In this document: piece after piece, positions 50,527-58,350 of the stretch
Position numbering within the stretch: position 1 is the stretch's first letter
How the letters are laid out: every line of letters begins with the position of its first letter
NCBI GenBank assembly: GCA_043800905.1
Contig: JAZDMO010000007.1
Coordinates: 18,275 to 82,274 of the forward strand
DNA length: 64,000 bases
Direction: 5' to 3'
Source of the DNA: JAHITU01 sp043800905
GTDB taxonomy: Bacteria > Patescibacteriota > Minisyncoccia > Phycocordibacterales > UBA12079
Program-made: the position numbers and the translations under genes
The notes under the pieces: generated by a model
Told to the model about the DNA's origin: nothing
Seen by the model: only the letters and a program-made list of their open reading frames with translations
Databases searched by the model: none

Positions 50527-52917
50527 ATGAAATTTTCACACAAATGGTTACAAAATTATTTCGAAGATAACCTTCCAGAAATTCAAAAATTAGGGGAGCT
50601 TTTAACTTTTCACTCTTTTGAAATTGAAGCTATAGAAGGGGATTTGATTGATATTGATATTTTACCGAATCGTTCCCATGATTGTTTGTGTTACACAGGA
50701 ATTGCTAAAGAAATTTCGGTTTTAACAGGACTAAAGTTAAAATTTTTTGATGATAGTTTTTTACCGAATAGCGCTTTTAAATCAGAAGATTTTATTACTT
50801 TAAAAATTGAAGATTTTAAATTAGTGCCTCGAGCGATGAAGAGATTAGTTCAGGATGTTAAAATTGGGCCTTCTCCTAAATGGTTGAGAGAAAAATTAGA
50901 ATCTATTGGACAAAAGTCCATTAATAACGTGGTGGATATTACCAATTTTGTGATGTGGGAAACTGGTCAGCCAGTGCACGCTTTTGATTTTGATAAAATT
51001 GCAGTAGGAGATTCTGGAAAAAAAGATTTTATTATTCGGAATGCTCAAAATGGAGAAAAAATTAAAACCCTAGATAACCATGAGTTTGAATTGGATGAAA
51101 GTATTTTGGTGATTAGTGATAAAGAAAAAGCTTTGGATATTGCTGGGATGAAAGGCGGTTTGGTTTCGGGAATTGATGAAAATACTAAAAATATTGTTTT
51201 GTCTGTATGTAATTTTAATCAGACGAGTATTCGTCGCGCTTCTCGTAAGTTGGGTTTGAGAACTGATGCTTCAGAAAGATTTGAAAAAGGAATTACCCCC
51301 GAAAAAGTAGAAGAAGCCATGAATCGACTTTCTAAAATGATTGCTGAAATTGTAGATGGAAAAGTTTCAGAAGATATTTTAGATGTTTATCCTAGAAAAG
51401 CTTCTGTTTATAAAGTAGGATTTTCACAAAAAGAAACCGAGCGTTTGTTGGGAGAAAAAATTTCTGAAGAAAAAATTGAAGAGATTTTAAATCGTTTTGG
51501 TTTTAAGTTTGAAAAAATTAAACCTCTAGAAAAAATTTTAGAAATAGCTCCAAATTTAATTAATGTGCCTTATAAATCAGGAGCGAGTGTTGTTTATGAC
51601 GCTCCGAGAGAGTTTGATTGTTCTTCTTTGACAGCTTATTTATTTGCTCAGGGAGGGATTGCTATTCCAAGAATTTCTGTGGATCAGTATGTTTTTGGAA
51701 ATCCAATTTCCAAAGAAGATTTACAGGCGGGAGATTTGGTTTTTGGTAATACTGGTTTAGTGAAAAATACTGGTATTTATACTAAAACTGTGGAATTTTT
51801 ACCTAACACAAGTGTGCCAGAGGGGGTGGATCATGTTGGTCTATATCTGGGAGAAAATAAAATATTGCATACTAGCTCTTCTGTTGGAAAATCTGTTGTC
51901 GAGGATATGGGTTCAGCCGAGATGTTTAAAAATATTGTGGGTTATAGGAGAATGATTTTGAATGATGATTACCGTTATGTGGTGAAAATTCCAGCTGAGA
52001 GATTAGATTTGAGAATTAAAGAAGATTTGATTGAGGAGATAGGAAGGATTTATGGGTATAAAAATATTCAGTCTATCAATGTGTCTGAAAATTTTAATCC
52101 TCAAATTAACAAAACTTTTTACTACATCAATAAGATTAAAAAGATTTTAGTGGAAAATGGTTTTAGTGAGGTTTATACTTATACCTTTGGAGATAAGGGT
52201 GAGGTTGAAGTTTTGAAACCTCTGGCTTCAAATTTAGCCTTTTTGCGAACTAATTTAAGTGATGGAATTTCAAAATCCTTAGAAATGAATTTGAAAAACG
52301 CTCCCTTACTTGGATTGGAAGAAATTAAAATTTTTGAAATTGGAAGAGTTTATCCGTCTTTGGATGGGGAATATACTTCTCTCGCAATTGGGGTTTTTTC
52401 CAAGAAAGGTTTAGGTTTTTATGATGATATAATTAAAAAATTAGAAGAGGAATTGAATCTTGATTTTACTACTGATAAATCTGCTTTTGTTTGGCCGAAA
52501 TCAGAAATAATTGTTGGGAATAGTTATTCACATCAAGGTGAAATTAATCTAGACGAAATTATAGAAAAATTACCAGAGCCAGAAAATTACGAAGATGCTT
52601 TTGCTGATTTATCAAATGAAATTAAAAGATTTTCAAAGATTTCGGCTTATCCTTTTGTGTTGAGAGATATTGCCGTGTGGGTTTCTAATGAAAATTCAGC
52701 CAATGATTTATTGGATTTAATTCAAGAAAATGCTGGAGAACTTTTGGTACAAACAAAATTGTTTGATACTTATGCTCCAGAAGGAGAGGGAAGAACTTCC
52801 TATGCTTTTAATTTAGTTTTCCAATCCCAAGAAAAAACTTTAACCGATGCCGAAATAAATCCTATTATGGATAAAATTAATTCTCAAATTCAAGCTAAAG
52901 GTTGGGAAGTGAGGTAA
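50527..52917 (+). CDS. pheT: Phenylalanyl-tRNA synthetase beta subunit with inserted NlpC/P60 domain
   Basis: The 796-aa protein begins like PheT, but the EMAP/OB tRNA-binding domain (normally about residues 40-150) is absent: EAIEGDL runs directly into IDIDILPNRSHDCL. The B3/B4 editing domain follows (about 60-260), then the first part of B5 (GEKISEEKIEEILNRFGFKF). Residues about 341-473 are an NlpC/P60 domain: PYKSGASVVYDAPREFDCSS with Cys365, RISVDQ, AGDLVFGNTG, DHVGLYLG with His436, and His448. B5 then resumes with VKIPAERLDLRIKEDLIEEI. The synthetase-like core and a C-terminal FDX-ACB domain complete it. Confidence 0.95.
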   Translation: MKFSHKWLQNYFEDNLPEIQKLGELLTFHSFEIEAIEGDLIDIDILPNRSHDCLCYTGIAKEISVLTGLKLKFFDDSFLPNSAFKSEDFITLKIEDFKLVPRAMKRLVQDVKIGPSPKWLREKLESIGQKSINNVVDITNFVMWETGQPVHAFDFDKIAVGDSGKKDFIIRNAQNGEKIKTLDNHEFELDESILVISDKEKALDIAGMKGGLVSGIDENTKNIVLSVCNFNQTSIRRASRKLGLRTDASERFEKGITPEKVEEAMNRLSKMIAEIVDGKVSEDILDVYPRKASVYKVGFSQKETERLLGEKISEEKIEEILNRFGFKFEKIKPLEKILEIAPNLINVPYKSGASVVYDAPREFDCSSLTAYLFAQGGIAIPRISVDQYVFGNPISKEDLQAGDLVFGNTGLVKNTGIYTKTVEFLPNTSVPEGVDHVGLYLGENKILHTSSSVGKSVVEDMGSAEMFKNIVGYRRMILNDDYRYVVKIPAERLDLRIKEDLIEEIGRIYGYKNIQSINVSENFNPQINKTFYYINKIKKILVENGFSEVYTYTFGDKGEVEVLKPLASNLAFLRTNLSDGISKSLEMNLKNAPLLGLEEIKIFEIGRVYPSLDGEYTSLAIGVFSKKGLGFYDDIIKKLEEELNLDFTTDKSAFVWPKSEIIVGNSYSHQGEINLDEIIEKLPEPENYEDAFADLSNEIKRFSKISAYPFVLRDIAVWVSNENSANDLLDLIQENAGELLVQTKLFDTYAPEGEGRTSYAFNLVFQSQEKTLTDAEINPIMDKINSQIQAKGWEVR

Positions 52918-52969
52918 AATTTCTAAAGAAATTTTATCAGTATTATGTATTAAGTAGCGGGTAGTAAGT

Positions 52970-53626
52970 ATGGAAAATTCAAAACTATATTCAAAAATGA
53001 ATAAGGGTAATACTGCTTTAATTGTTATTGATATTGTTAATTCTTGTTCTCATGAAAAATGTGAGACTCCAGAATGGGATATTACTTTTTCCAAAATAAG
53101 AGAAATGATTCCTAGGTTAAATAATTTTATAGGGAATTTCAGAACTAAAGTTGGAGGCGAAGTTATTTTTGTAAACATAACACCATGGAATGAAGAAAAT
53201 TTAAGAGAAAATATTAAAGAATTGTATACAGACCCTTGGGCTAGATATTATTCAGATGATACGACAGGTTTTGATGAAGAATTTAATGGTATAAAACCAG
53301 AAAAAGATGATTTAATCATTACTAAAAATACTTATGATGCGTTTTCTGAAACTGAATTAGAGAAAAAGTTAAAAGAAAAAGGAATTCAGTATTTGGTTGT
53401 TGCTGGTATTTTTACAGAAGGTTGTGTTTTATCAACAATAACAGTTGGATTTTCAAAAGGTTTTAATTTTGTAATGCTGAGAGATTTAATCGAGACAGTT
53501 GACAGTGAAGAAAGACAAAGAATTTCTACAGATATTAAAAATAGGATTTTCCCGTCTTTATATGGAAAAAGTATAACCTCTGAAGAGTTTTTAGAAAGTT
53601 GGAAAAAGAATAATTCAACAAGCTAA
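52970..53626 (+). CDS. Isochorismatase-like cysteine hydrolase
   Basis: The 218-aa protein has the family triad at plausible places: Asp21 in LIVIDIVNSC, Lys119 in LIITKNTYDAF and Cys152 in VAGIFTEGCVLST. Such enzymes include nicotinamidases, N-carbamoyl amidases and isochorismatases. The substrate is not readable, but nicotinamide would be one candidate for a host-dependent cell. It starts 52 bp after pheT, with no SD or clear -10 box. Confidence 0.85.
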   Translation: MENSKLYSKMNKGNTALIVIDIVNSCSHEKCETPEWDITFSKIREMIPRLNNFIGNFRTKVGGEVIFVNITPWNEENLRENIKELYTDPWARYYSDDTTGFDEEFNGIKPEKDDLIITKNTYDAFSETELEKKLKEKGIQYLVVAGIFTEGCVLSTITVGFSKGFNFVMLRDLIETVDSEERQRISTDIKNRIFPSLYGKSITSEEFLESWKKNNSTS

Positions 53627-53654
53627 ACCTAAGAGTTAAGGATAGTATATATCC

Positions 53655-53684
53655 TTGACATACATATATACTATGTAGTATATA
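53655..53684 (+). promoter_or_regulatory. Promoter with palindromic operator upstream of fic
   Basis: A consensus -35 TTGACA (53655-53660) and TATATA (53679-53684) are 18 bp apart. A perfect 9-bp inverted repeat TATATACTA-TG-TAGTATATA (53665-53684) covers the spacer and -10 box, well placed for repressor binding. Confidence 0.6.
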
Positions 53685-53717
53685 TAGTATATATTAAACA
53701 AAAGATGCCAACCATAT

Positions 53718-54848
53718 ATGAGATTAGAAATTTGTAAAAAAATTAAACAAAAAGAGGGTTTCAAAGCACATATTCCTAACCCCTTTCCAATAAAAGGTAT
53801 TTTTGATATTCCTCAAAATTTAGTGAACAAAGCAGCTGAAGCAGAGAGATTAGTTGGGAAATTAGATGGCATCACACAAACTCTTCCCAATATTGAGTTT
53901 TTTTTAAAAATGTATTCATTTAAAGACGCTGCCTCTTCGGCTCAAATTGAAGGAACTAGAGCAACGATGTTCGAGGCTTTTGAAGTTGATGCTGGCTTAG
54001 AAGGAAAAGAAACCGATGCTCATGATATTCTTTTTTATATAAAAGCCTTAAACTACGGGATTAAAAGAATAGAGGAATTTCCCTTATCTTTGAGATTTAT
54101 TCGTGAATTACATTCTGTCTTAATGAAAGGAGCTAGGACAACTCATTTTTCTGATCCTGGTGAGTTTCGTCGTTCTCAAAATTGGATAGATGGGACATCT
54201 CCAATTAATGCTTTGTTTGTTCCTCCACCTGTGAATGAAATGAATAATTCTTTAGGTGATTTTCAAAATTTTCTTCATAGTCAAAATTTAACTCTGCCAA
54301 TTATTTACATTGCATTGGCTCATGCACAGTTTGAAACCATCCATCCATTTTTAGATGGGAACGGTAGGACGGGGAGGCTTTTGATAACTCTTTTGTTTTA
54401 TCAAAAAAAATTACTTGAAAACCCAGTATTGTTTCTATCTTCATATTTTAAAAAACATCAGAAAATTTACTATACAAAATTAAATGGATATCATAGTGGT
54501 GAAGTTTTTGAATGGTTAGATTTTTTTTTAGATGGAGTTATTGAGATTTCTAACCAGTCAATTGAAACTTCAAAAAAAATAACAAAATTAAGAAATGAAG
54601 ATATCTTAAAAATTCAAGCATTGGCTAAAAGAGAATCAGAAAGTGGTTTATTAGTTTTTCAAAAATTGTTTGAAACTCCTATTGTTAACACAAAAAAAAT
54701 AATGGAATGGACCGGCTTCACTCGTTCAGGGGCACAAAGAGTTATAGATAGATTTGTTGAGTTGGGTATTATGAAACCACAAGATGAAAAAGATAATTAT
54801 GATAGAAAATATATTTATGAAAGATATTTTAATGCTTTTATTGATTAA
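53718..54848 (+). CDS. Fic-domain protein with N-terminal inhibitory motif
   Basis: The 376-aa protein has the Fic active site HPFLDGNGRTGR (His209 to Arg220), which typically transfers AMP from ATP to a target hydroxyl. The N-terminal SSAQIEG (Ser73 to Glu78) matches the class II inhibitory helix, whose Glu blocks ATP until relieved. A C-terminal winged-helix-like segment (VNTKKIMEWTGFTRSGAQRV) suggests DNA binding or autoregulation. The operator-like palindrome upstream is consistent with that. The target is unknown. Fic proteins can be stand-alone regulators or toxins. Confidence 0.92.
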   Translation: MRLEICKKIKQKEGFKAHIPNPFPIKGIFDIPQNLVNKAAEAERLVGKLDGITQTLPNIEFFLKMYSFKDAASSAQIEGTRATMFEAFEVDAGLEGKETDAHDILFYIKALNYGIKRIEEFPLSLRFIRELHSVLMKGARTTHFSDPGEFRRSQNWIDGTSPINALFVPPPVNEMNNSLGDFQNFLHSQNLTLPIIYIALAHAQFETIHPFLDGNGRTGRLLITLLFYQKKLLENPVLFLSSYFKKHQKIYYTKLNGYHSGEVFEWLDFFLDGVIEISNQSIETSKKITKLRNEDILKIQALAKRESESGLLVFQKLFETPIVNTKKIMEWTGFTRSGAQRVIDRFVELGIMKPQDEKDNYDRKYIYERYFNAFID

Positions 54849-54855
54849 TTTTTTT

Positions 54856-55368
54856 ATGAAATTAGCAGTTCCATATTATTCACAGCATGATGAAAGTTTA
54901 GATGAACACTGGCAGAAGCGGATGTGTGGTTTGGTGTGTTTGAAAATGGTTTTGGATTTTTATAAAGTGCAGACCCCTGATTTAAAAAAATTTTTGGAAT
55001 TGGCTTTACAGAAAGAAGCTTACCATAATCCCAATGGTTGGATTCATGATAAATTACTTGAAATTGCAAAAGATTTTGGAAGAAAGAACTCATATAGAAA
55101 AGAAAAAATTGAAGATATTCATGAACTTGTTAATTTTTTAATGGAAAATAAACCTGTAATTGTTTCTATTCGGGCGAAAAAATTTAAAGAAGAATTTGAT
55201 GGAAAATTTCACCAAGTTGTTTTGGTTGGTTTGGAGAGAGACGAACAAGGTAAGATTTTAGGTTTTTATTACCATGATCCTGACTACTTAAATCAGGAAG
55301 GAAAAAATCTTTTTGTATCTCTAGAAGATTTTGAGCAATATTGGCGGAAAATGGCTATATTTATATAG
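54856..55368 (+). CDS. C39-like peptidase
   Basis: The 170-aa protein starts at ATG 54856, 7 bp after the fic stop; the in-frame ATGs upstream at 54784 lie inside fic. MKLAVPYYSQHDES and MCGLVCLKMVLDFY give the catalytic Cys region of the C39_2 family, and FHQVVLVGLERDEQGKILGF gives the His region. GFYYHDPD follows. No signal peptide is seen, so it is probably cytoplasmic. The fic-C39 pairing suggests a regulated enzyme pair, but this is not established. Confidence 0.75.
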   Translation: MKLAVPYYSQHDESLDEHWQKRMCGLVCLKMVLDFYKVQTPDLKKFLELALQKEAYHNPNGWIHDKLLEIAKDFGRKNSYRKEKIEDIHELVNFLMENKPVIVSIRAKKFKEEFDGKFHQVVLVGLERDEQGKILGFYYHDPDYLNQEGKNLFVSLEDFEQYWRKMAIFI

Positions 55369-55434
55369 TTTTTTAGGTTTTAAATATACACAAAATTAGC
55401 TTGAAAATAGGTGGAAAGCATGCAAAAAATTTGC

Positions 55435-55475
55435 TATAATGAAAGAGTCTTAAAAGCAATAAATTTGCTTTTTAA
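55435..55475 (+). promoter_or_regulatory. gyrB promoter and early leader hairpin
   Basis: TGGAAA (55412-55417), 17-bp spacer and TATAAT (55435-55440). About 12 bp later AAAAGCAA and TTGCTTTTT can pair and end in T-runs, like a small attenuator. The leader is about 140 nt to the gyrB ATG, much longer than its neighbours' leaders. Confidence 0.45.
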
Positions 55476-55590
55476 TATTGATAAGTTAAAAGATTTAAGA
55501 ATTCAGATTTAGGATTTATGAGAAAAATTTACACTTGTCCGCCTTGGGTGGAAAGTAAATTTACCTAATTTTATCTAACTTACTAAAGAT

Positions 55591-57699
55591 ATGGCCATAG
55601 ATAAAGCAAAAAAAGAAAAAGCAAATGGAGATTATAGTGCAAAAGATATTTCTGTTTTGGAAGGTCTGGAACCGGTGCGAAAACGTCCAGGGATGTATAT
55701 TGGAACTACCGGAATTGATGGTTTGCATCATTTAATTTGGGAGATTTTTGATAATGCTCGTGATGAAGCCATGGGTGGTTTTGCTGACCGCGTGGAAGTT
55801 GCTTTATTGCCGAATAATCAAATTAGAGTAGTGGATAATGGGCGAGGTATTCCAGTAGATGTTCATAAACAAACTAAGGTTTCTGCTTTGGAAACCATTA
55901 TGACAACTTTGCATGCTGGAGGAAAATTTGGAGGAGAGGGTTATAAAATTTCTGGAGGTTTGCATGGAGTGGGAGCTTCGGTTGTGAATGCTTTATCTGT
56001 TTTCACTCGAGTAGATGTTCACAAAGGTGGAGATGTTTATGTTCAAGAATATAGCCAAGGGAAAAAGAAAGCCAGTGTCAAAAAAATAGCTAAGACAAAG
56101 ATGAACGGTTCAATTATTTTATTCCAGCCAGATCCAGAAATTTTTAAAGAAATTGCTTTTAGTTATGAAACTGTTTTAAGACATTTGCGCCAGCAGGCAT
56201 ATTTAGTAAAGGGAATGAGAATTACTGTTTTGGATGCTCGTGGTTATGAAGGAAAATTGGATTTAGATAAAATTTTTTATTTAAAAGATTTAGGTTTGGA
56301 TATTCCATCGACTTCTTTTTATTTTGAAGGAGGTTTGTTGTCTTTAGTTAAGTTTCATAATCAAAATCAAAAACATGTTCATAAAAATATTTTTTATACA
56401 GAAAAAATTTTAAATGATAAGGGTGAAGCTGTGGAGGTGGCTTTGCAATATGTTGATGATATTTCTGCTAGAATTACTTCTTTTGCTAATAACATTCCTA
56501 CTATTGAAGGTGGAATGCATTTGACTGGTTTTAAATCAACCTTAACTAGGACTCTTAATACCTATGCAAGAAAGAGCGGTTTGTTGAAAGAGAAAGATGA
56601 AAATTTTACTGGGGATGATGTACTTGAGGGAATAACCGCTGTTATTTCTGTAAAGTTGGCAGATATTCAATTTGAAGGTCAAACTAAGGCCAAATTGGGT
56701 TCTGTGGAAGCTCGGGGAATGGTAGAAACTGTTTTTGGAGAAGAATTTAATAGTTTCTTAGAAGAAAATCCGGATGATGCTAAAGCGATTATTAATAAAG
56801 TAACTATTGCTTTGAGGGCTAGAAAGGCGGCAAGAATGGCTAAGGATTCTGTTTTGAGAAAAGGTCTTTTGGAAGGAATGACTTTGCCGGGGAAATTAGC
56901 TGATTGTCAGTCTGATCAAGCTAGTGAAACCGAACTTTTTATTGTGGAGGGAGATTCTGCTGGTGGTTCAGCTAAACAAGGACGAGATAGAAGAACTCAG
57001 GCTATTTTACCTTTACGTGGAAAAATTTTAAACGTGGAAAGAGCTCGTTTAGATAAAATGTTAGCTTCACAAGAAATTAAAAATTTAGTGATAGCATTAG
57101 GAACTGCGATTGGAGATACTTTTGATGTAGAGAAACTAAGATACCATAAAATTATTATCGCTACCGATGCCGATGTGGATGGAGACCATATTAAGACTTT
57201 GCTTTTAACTTTGTTTTATCGTCATTTCCGACCAGTAATTGATGGTGGTTATTTGTATGTGGCGAAAGCTCCTTTATATAAGATTGCGCGAGGAAAAGAG
57301 GTTACTTATGTTTATTCTGATCAGGAAAAAGAGGATTGGTTAAAAGAAAATAAAATTGAATTAGAAGAGGAAAAAGAAATTCTTCCAGAAGGTTTTGGTA
57401 ATAATCAAGAGACAGAAGAAGAACCAGAAGAAGAAACTGAAGCGGAAAAAGAAAAAGTAAAGATTAAAAGAGCTTCCAAGGTTTCTATTCAAAGATATAA
57501 AGGTCTTGGAGAAATGAATCCTGATGAATTGTATGAGACTACTATGGATGCTAGCAAACGTTTGTTAAAGAAAATTTTTATTGAAGATGCACAAAGAGCT
57601 GATGAAACTTTTGATATTTTGATGGGCTCTCAAGTTGCTCCAAGAAAATCGTTCATTCAATCTAATGCTAAAATTGCTGAGATTGATTATGGGGCATAA
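55591..57699 (+). CDS. gyrB: DNA gyrase subunit B
   Basis: The 702-aa ATPase subunit of gyrase has the GHKL core (VLEGLEPVRKRPGMYIG, WEIFDNARDEAMGG, VVDNGRGIPVD, ISGGLHGVGASVVNALS), a transducer domain, and the TOPRIM region (LFIVEGDSAGGSAKQGRDRR and IIATDADVDGDHI). LPLRGKILNVERARLDKML and QRYKGLGEMNPDELYETTMD follow. An acidic stretch, about residues 588-625, is typical of some lineages. gyrA is not in the window. Downstream is a repeat cluster, then the leftward sortase gene. Confidence 0.97.
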   Translation: MAIDKAKKEKANGDYSAKDISVLEGLEPVRKRPGMYIGTTGIDGLHHLIWEIFDNARDEAMGGFADRVEVALLPNNQIRVVDNGRGIPVDVHKQTKVSALETIMTTLHAGGKFGGEGYKISGGLHGVGASVVNALSVFTRVDVHKGGDVYVQEYSQGKKKASVKKIAKTKMNGSIILFQPDPEIFKEIAFSYETVLRHLRQQAYLVKGMRITVLDARGYEGKLDLDKIFYLKDLGLDIPSTSFYFEGGLLSLVKFHNQNQKHVHKNIFYTEKILNDKGEAVEVALQYVDDISARITSFANNIPTIEGGMHLTGFKSTLTRTLNTYARKSGLLKEKDENFTGDDVLEGITAVISVKLADIQFEGQTKAKLGSVEARGMVETVFGEEFNSFLEENPDDAKAIINKVTIALRARKAARMAKDSVLRKGLLEGMTLPGKLADCQSDQASETELFIVEGDSAGGSAKQGRDRRTQAILPLRGKILNVERARLDKMLASQEIKNLVIALGTAIGDTFDVEKLRYHKIIIATDADVDGDHIKTLLLTLFYRHFRPVIDGGYLYVAKAPLYKIARGKEVTYVYSDQEKEDWLKENKIELEEEKEILPEGFGNNQETEEEPEEETEAEKEKVKIKRASKVSIQRYKGLGEMNPDELYETTMDASKRLLKKIFIEDAQRADETFDILMGSQVAPRKSFIQSNAKIAEIDYGA

Positions 57700-57775
57700 G
57701 TTAGTAGATTAGTTTATAGTTGTTAGGATATTAGGCTTAATAGTAAATTAATCAGGTTATTTTATAAAATTTTTT

Positions 57776-58164
57776 CTGGATTGCCACACCGAGCACCAAA
57801 AACTTTAATTAAAGTTTTTGGTGCTCGGTTCGCAATGACGAACGAACGGATGTTGGATTGCTTTGTCACTTCACTGCGTTCTGTTCTTCACAATGACGCT
57901 TTATTCATAGCGAAGCGTCTCTGCGAGATTAGATTTTTATTAAAAATTTAATCGTGGCAGTCCAGTAATAAAACGTCTTTGCGAGGAGTGAAGTGCAACG
58001 GAACCTGCCTATACCGGCAGGCAGACGACGCGGCAAACCAGACTTGTGAAATCACGAAGTGATTTAATTAAAAAATAGATGCTGGATTGTCGCAGAATTT
58101 TTTAAAACAAAAAATTCTTCGCAATGACGATATACTGGACCTACCTGCTGATAGGTAGGTCCAG
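57776..58164. repeat. Palindromic repeat cluster
   Basis: CTGGATTGCCACACCGAGCA, CTTTAATTAAAG core and TTCGCAATGACGAACGAACG are nearly identical to 41709-41785. Further copies follow with ATTAAAAATTTAAT and AGAATTTTTTAAAACAAAAA cores. A degenerate ACCTACCTG...AGGTAGGTCC palindrome ends it (58138-58162). No gene is seen in 57700-58350. Confidence 0.85.
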
Positions 58165-58316
58165 AAATTTTTAAACTAATTTAATTCTTTATGGTTTAAA
58201 TATTTTAGCTTTTAACTAAAATTTATTTTAAATAATATTAAAAAAGTTAGTAATGACTGACTAGTTTATCATTTTCAGCCTGATTAATTTTTCATTAAGC
58301 CACATTTAAAAAACCA

Positions 58317-58342
58317 ACCAAAAACCGCCTTTCAGGCGGTTA
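58317..58342 (-). terminator. Terminator of the sortase gene
   Basis: On the minus strand the stem AACCGCC-TGAAA-GGCGGTT is followed by TTTGGTTGG, directly after the sortase stop. Confidence 0.75.
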
Positions 58343-58350
58343 GTGGTTTT

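Noticed and set aside
53641..53717. Possible origin of replication from AT-rich repeats near gyrB
   Set aside because: No DnaA-box cluster, dnaA or dnaN is visible; the AT repeats are better explained as a promoter/operator.
52970..55368. Toxin-antitoxin module at the isochorismatase-Fic-C39 genes
   Set aside because: No small antitoxin gene is present, and the Fic protein carries its own inhibitory motif; kept only as a possible regulated unit.
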